Source: DATKDU01 sp035649415 (GTDB lineage: Bacteria; Planctomycetota; Planctomycetia; Pirellulales; Pirellulaceae). From it: a stretch of DNA of 24,934 nt. This document shows, one piece after another, positions 16,653 through 24,934 of this stretch. Position 1 is the stretch's first letter. The number at the start of each line of letters is the position of its first letter. The notes under the pieces are model-generated. The model was not told the DNA's origin. It made no database searches and saw nothing but the letters and a program-made list of their open reading frames with translations. A program made the position numbers and the translations under genes. The stretch is taken from contig DASRJP010000338.1 in assembly GCA_035649415.1 (NCBI GenBank), forward strand, positions 1 to 24,934. Reading direction: 5' to 3'.

Positions 16653-16678
16653 CATTACTATACATAATATATGTAATG
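16653..16678 (-). promoter_or_regulatory. AT-rich dyad upstream of imuA, candidate operator/promoter
   Basis: CATTAC (16653-16658) and GTAATG (16673-16678) are inverted across 14 AT-rich bases. Within them lies a second 15-base dyad TACATA-ATA-TATGTA (16661-16675). The site is 18 bases upstream of the imuA start, in strong compositional contrast to its GC-rich surroundings. The imuA cassettes are typically LexA-controlled. This word matches neither the E. coli nor the B. subtilis LexA box, so the regulator is unknown. Confidence 0.45.
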
Positions 16679-16814
16679 TTCGGCAAGTAACTAAGTTTAA
16701 GTTCAGCATGTTGGCAACCCATGCCGCCCTTTCGAAAACCCTCGCCTTTCCCCTCGGACGGGGTACAATTCCCGTGCCGGGGCAGATCCAAAAGCAGCCA
16801 AGGGAAATCCAGCC

Positions 16815-17096
16815 ATGAATCTGCTCCAATTACTGCTCTTGCTGTTGATTGCCGGCGTTTGTGGTGCGCTGGCTCAGTCGATCGCGGGTTACTCGCACGG
16901 CGGCTGCCTGACCAGCATCGCCCTCGGTTTTATCGGCGCCCTGCTGGGAACCTGGCTGGCTCGACAGGCGAAACTTCCCGATCTCTTCACCATCCAGGTC
17001 GGCAATACGCCCTTTCCCATCCTCTGGTCGATCATCGGCGGTGCTCTCTTTGCCGCCCTGATTGCTTTCCTGACCAGGCCGCGAACGACAGTCTGA
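16815..17096 (+). CDS. GlsB/YeaQ/YmgE-type small membrane protein
   Basis: A 93-residue, mostly hydrophobic protein with three predicted membrane segments: about 2-21, 29-48 (SIALGFIGALLGTWLA) and 65-86 (WSIIGGALFAALIAFL). The Gly-rich helices and the pattern GGxxxxIALGFIGALLG fit the transglycosylase-associated/YeaQ family, inner-membrane proteins linked to stress responses and of unknown molecular function. The ATG at 16815 follows AAGGGA. A TACAAT at 16764 is a possible -10 box, but no convincing -35 precedes it. The gene is divergent from imuA. Confidence 0.85.
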   Translation: MNLLQLLLLLLIAGVCGALAQSIAGYSHGGCLTSIALGFIGALLGTWLARQAKLPDLFTIQVGNTPFPILWSIIGGALFAALIAFLTRPRTTV

Positions 17097-17185
17097 ACGA
17101 TCCCTTCGGCCATTTCTCTCGACGGCAACCTGCCTCATGGCGTAAGATAGAGGAGGTTATGCCCTGGGCACCTGGAGAATCGATC

Positions 17186-18649
17186 ATGGTGGGACGGAAT
17201 CTGTCACTGACCGCTTGCGGCTTGCTCCTCATCTTCGCCCCTCTCTCCCGGGCTGATGAGCCGGAGAATCCCTCGCCCAGGCTAACACCGTCGGCCCTCG
17301 AGCTGCGCGGCTGGGTACAGCAGCTCAATGCGGATGATTACGACGCCCGCGAAGATGCCGCGAGGAAGCTCACCGAGGCCGGGCCAGCTTCTATCGAAGC
17401 ACTCGTCGAGGGTCTGGCCAGCGATCAGGCGGAAGTGGCTTGGCGCTGTGGGGCGGCACTCGAGCAGATCGGCGTTGAAGGAGACGAGAAAACGATCGAT
17501 CTGATCGTCAAGCATCTGGATGCGGCTCAGGCCAAATCGGGCAAGAAGGGAATCAACTCCCTGGCTCGTGATCTCTATGCACGGCAAAAGCAGTTCCGCC
17601 GTGACCGGGCAGTCGCTCAGATTCGCAAGCACGGGGGGCAAATAGCCGGCATCGGCATCGAAGGCGGCCTGGAAGAAATGGCAATCGCCCCGATGATAGG
17701 ACCCGTCATGATCTTTGACGGACCGGCGATTGCACTGGCCGAGCCACTCCCAGCTCCCGTGGCCGAGCCAGCGGAAGTGGAGGCCCCGGCGGCGATGGGC
17801 ATTTTTGGTGAATTCGCCAGGGCGATCGCCAGGGTGCTGGCACCTGATGTGGTCAGGGTCGAGCGTGAATTCGCCGACCTGCCGGCGATCCCGGTGCCGG
17901 ATGCGCCGGCCTTGCCACTCCCGCCGGTCGTCGAAGAAAGAGCACCAGTCGAAAAGCCGGCAGAGGAAAAGCGCCCGGAGGCAAAACCCGCCGAAGATAC
18001 TGCACTGCCGGCCGTGGAAGGAAGCGAGCCAGCGCCTGTTGCAGAAATCGAGGCGGCGGAGGTGGCAGTGGCGGAGGTGGCTATCGCAGGCGGCATGGCT
18101 GCCATGGATATCGGCAGCGACTTGCCCGTGGAGAGCGGCTGGGCGCAACTGGCGCTCGACCAGAACTGGCGCGGCGGTGACGAGGGACTAGCAGTTCTGG
18201 CCGATATGCCGGAGCTTTCCCAGATCGAAATTCGCGGAGCGCGTTTGACGGACAAGGCACTCGATCATTTCGCCAATTTACCGCGGCTGGGAATGCTCAA
18301 CATTCATGCGAGTCCCTTTAGTCGCGACGAATTGCTGAAGTTCCATCGGCGGCGCCCAAACACCATGGTTTATGCCCGTGGTGAAGCCATGCTGGGGGTC
18401 AACGCCGACTTTAACAGTTCACCTTTGCTGCTTGCCAGCGTTTACGATGGTTCGGGGGCGTCGGACGCCGGACTGCAAGTAGGGGATATCATCCACCAGC
18501 TTGACGGCGTCAAGATCCGTGACTTCTCCGAGCTGACGATCTGCATCGCGGCCAAGAAGCCCGGTGAACAAATCGAGGTGGTTTACGAGCGCGGCGGCAA
18601 GAAGCACACCGTTCAAGTCGAGCTCAAGAAAAGAACGGTAGACAACTAA
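17186..18649 (+). CDS. Secreted HEAT-like / LRR-like / PDZ-domain protein
   Basis: 487 residues. A signal peptide is visible (MVGRNLSLTACGLLLIFAPLSRA, cleavage before DEPEN). Residues about 35-130 form HEAT-like helices (YDAREDAARKLTEAGPASIEALVEGL...AEVAWRCGAALEQIG). About 175-305 is a Pro/Ala/Glu-rich linker. About 325-390 resembles leucine-rich repeats (LAVLADMPELSQIEIRG, LTDKALDHFANLPRLGMLNIH). The C-terminus (about 400-485) is a PDZ domain (LGVNADFN, GSGASDAGLQVGDIIHQLDGVKI, PGEQIEVVYERGGKKHTVQVEL). The ATG at 17186 has GGAG eight bases upstream; an in-frame ATG at 17159 has AGGAGG but only two bases away. All parts are protein-binding modules, and no enzyme domain is seen. It lies 89 bases after the GlsB-like gene. 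Confidence 0.85.
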   Translation: MVGRNLSLTACGLLLIFAPLSRADEPENPSPRLTPSALELRGWVQQLNADDYDAREDAARKLTEAGPASIEALVEGLASDQAEVAWRCGAALEQIGVEGDEKTIDLIVKHLDAAQAKSGKKGINSLARDLYARQKQFRRDRAVAQIRKHGGQIAGIGIEGGLEEMAIAPMIGPVMIFDGPAIALAEPLPAPVAEPAEVEAPAAMGIFGEFARAIARVLAPDVVRVEREFADLPAIPVPDAPALPLPPVVEERAPVEKPAEEKRPEAKPAEDTALPAVEGSEPAPVAEIEAAEVAVAEVAIAGGMAAMDIGSDLPVESGWAQLALDQNWRGGDEGLAVLADMPELSQIEIRGARLTDKALDHFANLPRLGMLNIHASPFSRDELLKFHRRRPNTMVYARGEAMLGVNADFNSSPLLLASVYDGSGASDAGLQVGDIIHQLDGVKIRDFSELTICIAAKKPGEQIEVVYERGGKKHTVQVELKKRTVDN

Positions 18650-18691
18650 GCGAGCCCGGATTTGGCCGTACGCTGCTGCCTGGCACTCGCT

Positions 18692-19438
18692 CTAAGCAAT
18701 CGAGTAGCCCCCATCCACCCGCAATATTGCACCGGTGATGAAGGCCGCGGCATTCGAGCAAAGAAAGACTGCGGCGGGGGCAACGTCGTCCGGCGTGCCC
18801 CAGCGAGCCAGCGGCGTGCGGTCGATGATTGCCTGCCGCCGCTCGGGGCTATCTACCAGCGGCTGTGTCAGCGGTGTTTCGATCCACCCGGGAGCCAGCG
18901 CGTTCACCCGGATTCCCTGCGGTGCCCAGGCGATCGCCAACGATTTGGTGAGCTGTGCGATGCCGCCTTTGCTGGCGCTGTATGCCGGCACCAGCCCGCT
19001 TCCGAAATAGCTGAGCATCGACGCGATATTGAGCACGCAGCCGCGGCTATTAGCAAGCAGCGGCAATACCGCCGCGCACATCCTCATCGCGCCATTCAGG
19101 TTGACGTTGATCACGTCGCAAAACACTGCTGGATCGTGCTCTGCGCCGCCGCGGCGAATTGTGCCGGCGCAATTGACCAGGATGTCCAGGCGCGTCAGCG
19201 AGCCGGCGAGTTGCTGCACCTGGCTGTCCGAGCTGACATCCAGAGTCACCGCGCTAATGGCTTCTCGCGTGATTTCAGCGGGCAGTTCACTTTGAAAGCG
19301 TCGGATTTCATCGTCGGTTAGCCCGGTGGCCACGACGTGGCAGCCGTCCTGGGCCAGCGCCAAGCTGATCGCCCGTCCAATGCCGCTGACACCGCCGGTA
19401 ACGAGGGCGTGACGCTGGTTTCCGGCAGGGTCGCTCAT
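18692..19438 (-). CDS. Short-chain dehydrogenase/reductase (SDR) family oxidoreductase
   Basis: 248 residues, a classical SDR. The NAD(P)-binding motif is TGGVSGIG (about 14-21). NCAG stands for the usual NNAG. The catalytic Ser is in LNIASMLSYFGSG, and Tyr/Lys are in YSASKGG. The PGWIETPLT segment and closing TGAILRVDGGYSIA are typical of gluconate 5-dehydrogenase and 3-oxoacyl reductase-like members. The substrate cannot be told from sequence. The ATG at 19438 places the glycine motif at the expected distance; an upstream start at 19582 would add 48 unrelated residues. No strong ribosome-binding site is seen. It is convergent with the PDZ-protein gene, 42 bases apart. Confidence 0.93.
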   Translation of the reverse strand: MSDPAGNQRHALVTGGVSGIGRAISLALAQDGCHVVATGLTDDEIRRFQSELPAEITREAISAVTLDVSSDSQVQQLAGSLTRLDILVNCAGTIRRGGAEHDPAVFCDVINVNLNGAMRMCAAVLPLLANSRGCVLNIASMLSYFGSGLVPAYSASKGGIAQLTKSLAIAWAPQGIRVNALAPGWIETPLTQPLVDSPERRQAIIDRTPLARWGTPDDVAPAAVFLCSNAAAFITGAILRVDGGYSIA

Positions 19439-19878
19439 GAGACAAGATCTGGGATGGGGATAAGACGCCGAGCCATCACCGTACGCTCTGGGGCCGCCAT
19501 TTGCCACCCTGCCCTGCCTCCGGGCGGATTCCGGCCTCACTACCGACGATTTCCTCGCTAAATCTGTTAAAATCGTCAACAATTTACATGGTGATGGATA
19601 AAAAAGTCCTCTTGACTCCTATTCTCCGCACACCCCAGCGCTACGATTCCATCGGCACGCTCGACGGATGCGTCCACACCACACGTGTAGCGGCAGGTCA
19701 ACGCGCGCGATCCGCGCGGCCAGAGCCAAAACGGGCGTAAACCGGCCAAGAGACAAGTGTTTCGGCAATAAAACCTGCGGGGCGATTGCCCGGGCACCGG
19801 CGTTGCTTTCCCTTGACGATGCCGCACCAGCGGCCGCCGACAAAGCCCACCAAGAGATACACCCAGGAATCCGCAGCG
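19439..19878. other. Intergenic region between divergent SDR and sigma-factor genes
   Basis: 440 bases without a convincing gene. The stretch 19558-19608 is notably AT-rich (TTAAAATCGTCAACAATTTA then GATAAAAAAG) and is the likeliest place for promoters of both flanking genes, but no -35/-10 pair with good spacing could be settled on. No hairpin with a U-tract or known riboswitch was recognised. Confidence 0.5.
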
Positions 19879-21507
19879 ATGGCCAAAAAGCCGAGCAAGT
19901 CAGATTTTCGCGAAACGATCTTGAAGGGAGGCAAGGGAAAGGTAAACGGACATCACTTGGGCGAAGAAGACCGCGTGGCCGTCCAGGATGATGTCGGCGA
20001 CGAGACGCCGGCAGGCTTTGACGACGACCTCCCAGTAGGCCTGGAGGAGGACGAAATCTCCCAGGAAGCCGACGGCGATGATAGGGTGGATGCCACCGAC
20101 GATCCCGTCCGCATGTACCTGATGCAGATGGGCGCAATTCCGCTGCTTAACCGGGCCCAGGAAATCTCTTCTGCCCGCCAGATCGAGCGCACCAGGCTCC
20201 GCTACCGCCACAGCATGCTGGCCACGGACTACGTCCTGCAAGGGGCGGTCGAGGCCCTGGAACTTGTCCGCGACGGTAAGCTGCGGCTCGATCGCACGAT
20301 CGAGGTCAGCGTGACGAACCTGTCCGAGAAGAAGCGGATCATGAAGCGGATCTGGCCGAACGTCGCGACGTTGCGACATCTGCTCCGCGCCAACCACGCC
20401 GATTACCGCGTTGCCGTCAGCAAACGGCAGTCGATGGCAGCGCGTCGCGCCGCCTGGAAACGACTCGTGCGCCGCCGGAACAAAGCGGTTCGCCTGATCG
20501 AGGAAATGAATCTTCGCAACAATCGGCTGCAACCGCTGTTCGAGAAGCTGGGGGAAATCCTCACACGGATGCAAACCCTCAAGATGCAGATTCGCGAGGC
20601 CAAGGTCCATGGATCGTCCGGCGGGCGCACGCGAGGCGAACTGCGCCGCGAACTGGTGAGGTTGATGCGCATCACGCTGGAGACGCCAGCCACGCTGCAA
20701 TATCGGATCGAACGGACGGAGATCTACCGTCAACGGTACGATGCCGCCAAACGCGACCTGTCAGCTGGCAACCTGCGATTAGTGGTGTCGATCGCCAAGA
20801 AATACCGCAATCGGGGCCTGTCGTTTCTGGATCTGATTCAAGAGGGAAATACGGGGCTGATGCGGGCCGTGGACAAGTTTGAATACGCTCGCGGCTTTAA
20901 ATTCAGCACGTACGCCACCTGGTGGATTCGCCAGGCGATCACGCGAGCAATTGCCGACCAGAGTCGCACCATTCGCGTGCCCGTCCACATGATCGACACC
21001 ATGAGCAAAGTGCGATTGGTGACGCGGCAGTTGGTGCAGGAGCTGGGGCGAGAACCGACGGCCGAAGAGACCGCCCGCCGCGCCGGGCTGTCGCTGGATG
21101 ACGCTCGCTGTATCCTCAAGATGTCGCGGCAGCCGCTGTCGCTCGACCAGCCGGTCGGCGATCACGACGACAGCTATTTTGGCGAGTTCGTGGCCGATCA
21201 TCGCGACGACGATCCGCTCTATGACACGCACCAGCAGGCCCTCAAGCATCAAATCGAAGAGGCGATGCAGAGCCTCAACTATCGCGAACGGGAAATCCTT
21301 CGCCTCCGATACGGCCTGACCGACGGCTACGCTTATACCCTCGAAGAGGTTGGAAAAATCTTTCAGGTTACGCGAGAGCGCGTCCGCCAGATCGAGACCA
21401 AGGCAGTCCGCAAGCTGCAGCAGCCCTACCGCTCGAAAAATCTGGCCAGCTTTGTGGATGGCGTGGAGACGGCCAGCGAGGAGCAAGAAGCCGAGGGGGA
21501 AAACTAG
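19879..21507 (+). CDS. RNA polymerase sigma factor, RpoD/SigA type
   Basis: 542 residues, sigma-70 group 1/2. After an acidic N-terminus (EEDRVAVQDDVGDETP...), region 1.2 is DDPVRMYLMQMGAIPLLNRAQE (about 75-96). A long basic non-conserved region follows (about 105-290; RRAAWKRLVRRRNKAVRLIEEMN). Region 2 is LRLVVSIAKKYRNRGLSFLDLIQEGNTGLMRAVDKFEY...STYATWWIRQAITRAI, the -10-binding helix. Region 3 is IRVPVHMIDTMSK...GREPTAEE. Region 4.2 is YTLEEVGKIFQVTRERVRQIETKAVRKL, the -35-binding helix-turn-helix. Region 2.4 and 4.2 residues match housekeeping sigma factors, so it should read ordinary promoters. The ATG at 19879 follows AGGA by ten bases. Whether it is the primary sigma or a paralogue cannot be told, so no symbol is given. 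Confidence 0.93.
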   Translation: MAKKPSKSDFRETILKGGKGKVNGHHLGEEDRVAVQDDVGDETPAGFDDDLPVGLEEDEISQEADGDDRVDATDDPVRMYLMQMGAIPLLNRAQEISSARQIERTRLRYRHSMLATDYVLQGAVEALELVRDGKLRLDRTIEVSVTNLSEKKRIMKRIWPNVATLRHLLRANHADYRVAVSKRQSMAARRAAWKRLVRRRNKAVRLIEEMNLRNNRLQPLFEKLGEILTRMQTLKMQIREAKVHGSSGGRTRGELRRELVRLMRITLETPATLQYRIERTEIYRQRYDAAKRDLSAGNLRLVVSIAKKYRNRGLSFLDLIQEGNTGLMRAVDKFEYARGFKFSTYATWWIRQAITRAIADQSRTIRVPVHMIDTMSKVRLVTRQLVQELGREPTAEETARRAGLSLDDARCILKMSRQPLSLDQPVGDHDDSYFGEFVADHRDDDPLYDTHQQALKHQIEEAMQSLNYREREILRLRYGLTDGYAYTLEEVGKIFQVTRERVRQIETKAVRKLQQPYRSKNLASFVDGVETASEEQEAEGEN

Positions 21508-21690
21508 GGGGTCCGGCGAGCGCTGCCGCCCGAAGGAAACTCCGCAGTGCACGAAGGATGGCGACGCCTGGCTTGCAGAAAGCGGCCCAACTGCTTGCAG
21601 AATACCCTCGGGTGGGTGCATGATATTCGGCTGTCAGGTCGTCCGTGACTTGCGCCGGTCATCACCCCATCCGTTCTGCGGAGTCTTGCC

Positions 21691-24126
21691 ATGTCCCGCC
21701 GTGCTCCTGGTCAACTTGCTGTAGGGCTCGTTTTTCTCGCTGCGACTGCATGCGTCCATGCGGACAACTTGCCGCTCGTCGGCGGTATCGAAGCTCAGCC
21801 ACTGAAGGCCCAGACGAAACGGATTTCCGAGGCGCTCGCGTTCCTTGGCCAGCCGCTGACGGAGGCGCAAGCGGCTGCACTCAACAAGGCCGCAGCGGAC
21901 AAAGACGATGCCGCAGCAATCGTGGCAATCCAGAAGGTGCTCGATCCGCTTTGCCTGGCGGGAGTGAACATCAACCCGGAGAGCCGCGTGAAGGTCGCTC
22001 GTGGCGCGGCGGAGGCGGAGCTGGTACAGCAAGGGTGGCGGGTATTTCTGGTGAAGGTTCACAACGAGGCCGGAGTCACCGGCCAATTGCGAGCGAGCAG
22101 CCCCAATGCGGCTCCGATCTACAAGGCTCCATCTGGTTCGCCGCGCCCCAAGCAAGTGATCAATCCCGATGACATTCCCGACCGCTGGCTCGACATCATG
22201 TCGTTCGAAAACCAGCCGCTCGCAAAAAACCTGTCCGGTCTGGGACTCGAGTACCGACTCGTTCAACTCTTCAGCCGGGATGCCGGCAAGCGGGAAGCAA
22301 AAATCGCCTTCGACGTCGGTCAGGGTACCCAGGACCTGGGCTTTCGCAATGAGATCAACGTGCTATTTGACGTCGCCCCGGCAGTCCCTGTGAAACTGAC
22401 CGTCCTGGACGACGACGGCAAGCCGACGACGGCTCACTTCGTCATCCGCGATTCGCAGGGGCGGGTTTACCCGGCCCAGAGCCGCCGCCTGGCCCCCGAC
22501 TTCTTCTTCCACGCGCAAATCTATCGCCACAGCGGCGAAGAAGTGCTGCTACCACCCGGAGAATACCAGGTCACTTACGGCCGCGGGCCGGAGTACGTGG
22601 TGCTGCGCAAGGCCATCAATGTTCCCGCCGACAAGGAGCACGCCGAATCGTTCCGACTCAAGCGGTGGATCAAGCTCACCGACCACGCCTGGTATTCCGG
22701 CGACCACCACGTTCACGCCGCTGGCTGCGCCCACTACGAATCGCCGACCGAAGGGGTCACGCCGCAGGACATGATGCGGCACATCCTGGGGGAAGACCTC
22801 AATATCGGCTGCGTCCTGTCTTGGGGACCGTGCTGGTATCACCAGAAGCAGTTCTTCGAGGGGGATGTCCACAAACTTTCGACGCCGAGCTATGTCATGC
22901 GGTACGACGTGGAAGTCTCGGGCTTCCCCAGCCAGCACGCGGGGCACCTTTGCCTCTTGAGGCTGAAGGAAGACGACTACGAGTATCCGCAGCCGGTTGA
23001 ATTCGACTATCAATTCGGCGCGGAGAAAGGGCACTTCAAAGGGACGAAGACCCAGAACATCGGCGAATGGCCCACGTGGGATCTGCCGATCCTCGAGTGG
23101 GGTTCCAAGCAAGGGGGCGTCGTCGGCTTTTCGCACTCAGGCTGGGGACTGGCTTTGCCCGACTATGGCCCCGGCGGCGAGCGCGTGCCGGTCAATCGCG
23201 GCCGGGCGGCCAACAAGCTTCCCGACTATGCCATGCCCCCCTTCGACGGGATTGGCGCCAACGAGTTCGTCGTCGATACAGTCCACGGCGTGTGCGACTT
23301 TATCTCCTCCGTCGATACGCCGAGCGTCTGGGAACTCAACGTCTGGTACCACACGCTCAACTGCGGCATGACCACGCGGATCAGCGGCGAGACCGATTTT
23401 CCGTGCATCTACGGGGATAAGGTCGGCCTGGGGCGGATCTATGTGAAGCTCGATCCAAGCAAACAGAAACAGCAACTCAGCTTCGACGACTGGGTCCTCG
23501 GTGTGAAGGACGGCCGCAGCTATTGCTGCGATGGGCTGTCGCACCTCGTTGACTTTTCAATCAACGGCTTTGGCGTCGGCGAAAAGGGGGACAAGGACCG
23601 GGTCAGCTTCCTGTCAGCCAAGAAAGGCGAGAAGCTGTCCGTGAAAGTGAAGGCCGCCGGGGTGCTCGACGAGAATCCGGAGGCGCCCGATGCCGTCCGC
23701 ATTCGCAATGCCCGCCTCGACCAGAAGCCATACTGGCACATCGAGCGGGCCCGCGTCGGCAATTCGCGGAAAGTGCCGGTGGAGTTGATCGTCAACGGCC
23801 AGTCGGTCGAGACCAAGGAGATCGAAGCCGACGGCCAGATCAACGACCTGACTTTCGACTACACGCCCAAGCACTCGAGCTGGGTCGCCTTGCGCATCTT
23901 CCCGAGCTGCCATACCAATCCGATCTTCGTGGAGGTGGACGGCAAGCCAATCCGCGCCAGTAAACGCTCCGCTGAGTGGTGCCGCGAGGCAGTCGATGTC
24001 TGCTGGGCCAAAAAGGAGCCGCAGATCCGCAAGGAGGAAAAGGATGCGGCAGCAAAAGCTTATGACGTGGCCCGTGCGGCGTATGACAAGGCGATTGCAG
24101 AAGCGGTGGATGACACGGGGAAGTAA
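21691..24126 (+). CDS. Secreted CehA/McbA-family (PHP-like) metallohydrolase
   Basis: 811 residues. A signal peptide is visible (GLVFLAATACVHA, cleavage before DNLPL), so the protein is exported. Residues about 30-300 are helical then beta-sandwich-like (VPVKLTVLDDDGKPTTAHFVIRD). The metal site begins at GDHHVH (337-342) after WIKLTDHAWYS. Further candidate ligands are in HAGHLCLL and VGFSHSGWG, a layout like PHP phosphoesterases and CehA/McbA. The C-terminal third is beta-rich, and the last 40 residues form a likely coiled coil (EEKDAAAKAYDVARAAYDKAIAEAV). Named relatives hydrolyse carbamate or microcin-related substrates, but most family members are uncharacterised, so the substrate is unknown. 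GGAG precedes the ATG at 21691. The 183 bases before it hold a GCTTGCAGAA direct repeat but no gene. Confidence 0.85.
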   Translation: MSRRAPGQLAVGLVFLAATACVHADNLPLVGGIEAQPLKAQTKRISEALAFLGQPLTEAQAAALNKAAADKDDAAAIVAIQKVLDPLCLAGVNINPESRVKVARGAAEAELVQQGWRVFLVKVHNEAGVTGQLRASSPNAAPIYKAPSGSPRPKQVINPDDIPDRWLDIMSFENQPLAKNLSGLGLEYRLVQLFSRDAGKREAKIAFDVGQGTQDLGFRNEINVLFDVAPAVPVKLTVLDDDGKPTTAHFVIRDSQGRVYPAQSRRLAPDFFFHAQIYRHSGEEVLLPPGEYQVTYGRGPEYVVLRKAINVPADKEHAESFRLKRWIKLTDHAWYSGDHHVHAAGCAHYESPTEGVTPQDMMRHILGEDLNIGCVLSWGPCWYHQKQFFEGDVHKLSTPSYVMRYDVEVSGFPSQHAGHLCLLRLKEDDYEYPQPVEFDYQFGAEKGHFKGTKTQNIGEWPTWDLPILEWGSKQGGVVGFSHSGWGLALPDYGPGGERVPVNRGRAANKLPDYAMPPFDGIGANEFVVDTVHGVCDFISSVDTPSVWELNVWYHTLNCGMTTRISGETDFPCIYGDKVGLGRIYVKLDPSKQKQQLSFDDWVLGVKDGRSYCCDGLSHLVDFSINGFGVGEKGDKDRVSFLSAKKGEKLSVKVKAAGVLDENPEAPDAVRIRNARLDQKPYWHIERARVGNSRKVPVELIVNGQSVETKEIEADGQINDLTFDYTPKHSSWVALRIFPSCHTNPIFVEVDGKPIRASKRSAEWCREAVDVCWAKKEPQIRKEEKDAAAKAYDVARAAYDKAIAEAVDDTGK

Positions 24127-24209
24127 GTAATCGGGACGCAGGTTGCCAAATTATCCCGCGCGGTGACGACGGTTTGGCCATTAGCGGCGACACCGCAAAG
24201 CCCTAGTGG

Positions 24210-24934
24210 ATGGACATCAATCTCTCCCACAAAACCGCCGTCATCACTGGCTCTGCTTCCGGCATCGGCGCGGAGACCGTTCGACTATTTCTTGAGGCGG
24301 GGGCTAATGTCGTGGCCGTCGATGTGAATGCGCCGGCTGCGCCGATGCAGTTACAGAAGAAGTATGGCAGCCGCCTCCGCTGCCTCGTCGGCGACGTGTC
24401 CAAGCAGGAAACGCCGCGAGCGTATGTCCGCGAAGCGCTGGATGCCTTCGGCCGGATCGACGTGCTGGTCAACAACGCGGCCATTGCCATCATCAAGCCG
24501 ATTGCCGACCACAGCGAGGAGGAGTGGGACCGCGTAATGAACATCAACGTCAAGTCCCTCTTCTGGTCTGCCAAGGAGGTCGTGCCGGTGATGAAGGAGC
24601 AGAAGGGCGGCCTGATCCTCAACACAGGCTCAATCTCGTCGGTCGTCGGACTCGGCCATCAAGGCGCGTACGGCCCGAGCAAGGGAGCCGTGATCCAGGT
24701 CACGCGGCAAATGGCCATCGACTACGCCCCATTCGGCATTCGGGTCAATGCCGTTTGTCCGGGAACGGTCGATACGCCGCTCGTCCGCAAGGCCGGCATC
24801 GATTCAGGAGACCCGACCGCGTTTCTGAAAGGCCTTGAGTCGGCCCATCCGATCGGCCGCATTGCCCAGCCCGAGGAGATTGCCGCGTTCTTCCTTTTCC
24901 TCGCTTCCGATCACGCGCGTTTTTTCACCGGCGC
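24210..24934 (+). CDS. SDR family oxidoreductase, 3' end beyond window
   Basis: 241 residues are visible and the frame is open at the window end. Classical SDR motifs are TGSASGIG (about 14-21), Asp at the end of the second strand (VAVDVN, suggesting NAD preference), VNNAA, catalytic Ser in LNTGSISSVVG, and YGPSK for the Tyr/Lys pair. It continues with VNAVCPGTVDTPL and the cut FFTGA, where the family normally ends in xxVDGGxxA about 10-12 residues later. The ATG at 24210 is in frame with the glycine motif at the expected distance; the upstream bases show no clear ribosome-binding site. It shares only family-level similarity with the SDR at 18692. Confidence 0.93.
   Translation, partial: MDINLSHKTAVITGSASGIGAETVRLFLEAGANVVAVDVNAPAAPMQLQKKYGSRLRCLVGDVSKQETPRAYVREALDAFGRIDVLVNNAAIAIIKPIADHSEEEWDRVMNINVKSLFWSAKEVVPVMKEQKGGLILNTGSISSVVGLGHQGAYGPSKGAVIQVTRQMAIDYAPFGIRVNAVCPGTVDTPLVRKAGIDSGDPTAFLKGLESAHPIGRIAQPEEIAAFFLFLASDHARFFTG

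Noticed and set aside
16721..17185. N-terminal extension of the HEAT-LRR-PDZ protein
   Set aside because: It overlaps the GlsB-like gene in another frame and would bury the signal peptide; starts at 17186 (or 17159) are far better placed.
18649..18691. AGCGAG/CTCGCT inverted repeat as a bidirectional terminator between convergent genes
   Set aside because: Six-base arms separated by 31 bases with no U-tract are too weak.
21565..21605. GCTTGCAGAA direct repeat before the metallohydrolase gene
   Set aside because: Only two 10-base copies with nothing in common around them; likely chance.

Overview
The window is about 25 kb of GC-rich bacterial chromosome. It most likely comes from a planctomycete of the Pirellulales type. 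That placement is inference. It rests on the gene mix (CehA/McbA-type hydrolase, arginine/glutamate-rich disordered protein, HEAT/LRR/PDZ secreted protein, imuA-imuB-dnaE2 cassette), sparse operons, and short dispersed palindromes whose translations I remember as recurrent in that phylum. There is no rRNA, CRISPR array, intact insertion sequence or phage structural gene.

Layout. 1-1377: remnant of a tyrosine integrase with an in-frame amber codon, running into the 3' half of a tRNA-Lys(UUU) gene; this looks like the decayed end of an integrated element. 1643-3154: an O6-alkylguanine-DNA alkyltransferase (minus, GTG start) divergent from an unrecognised protein. 3253-8160: three minus-strand genes, namely a disordered R/E-rich protein, a PLP-dependent group II decarboxylase and a beta-propeller lipoprotein. 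8396-10878: two plus-strand genes, an archaeal-type ornithine cyclodeaminase/LOR-SDH protein and a secreted thioredoxin-like protein. The latter's reading frame is crossed by a single UGA exactly where the first Cys of CxxC is expected, with a bSECIS-like hairpin downstream; it is a selenoprotein candidate. 10885-16635: the mutasome cassette imuA-imuB-dnaE2 on the minus strand. 16815-18649: a GlsB/YeaQ-type membrane protein and a HEAT-LRR-PDZ secreted protein. 18692-24934: an SDR, an RpoD-type sigma factor, a secreted CehA/McbA-type metallohydrolase, and a second SDR cut by the window edge.

The two most interesting things are these. First, the UGA-containing thioredoxin-like gene at 9757-10878. 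Second, the density of palindromic repeats in the imuA-imuB-dnaE2 locus. I count four in-frame insertions in imuB, two in dnaE2 (one weak), one filling the whole imuB/dnaE2 junction, and a probable one at the imuA/imuB junction. All leave reading frames open and are translated as extra peptide segments, much like Rickettsia palindromic elements. They account for most of the excess length of ImuB (615 residues against roughly 500 usual).

Functionally, the alkyltransferase and the ImuA/ImuB/DnaE2 set handle DNA alkylation and lesion bypass. An AT-rich dyad in front of imuA is a candidate damage-response operator. The remaining genes are metabolic, envelope or regulatory and show no obvious joint pathway.
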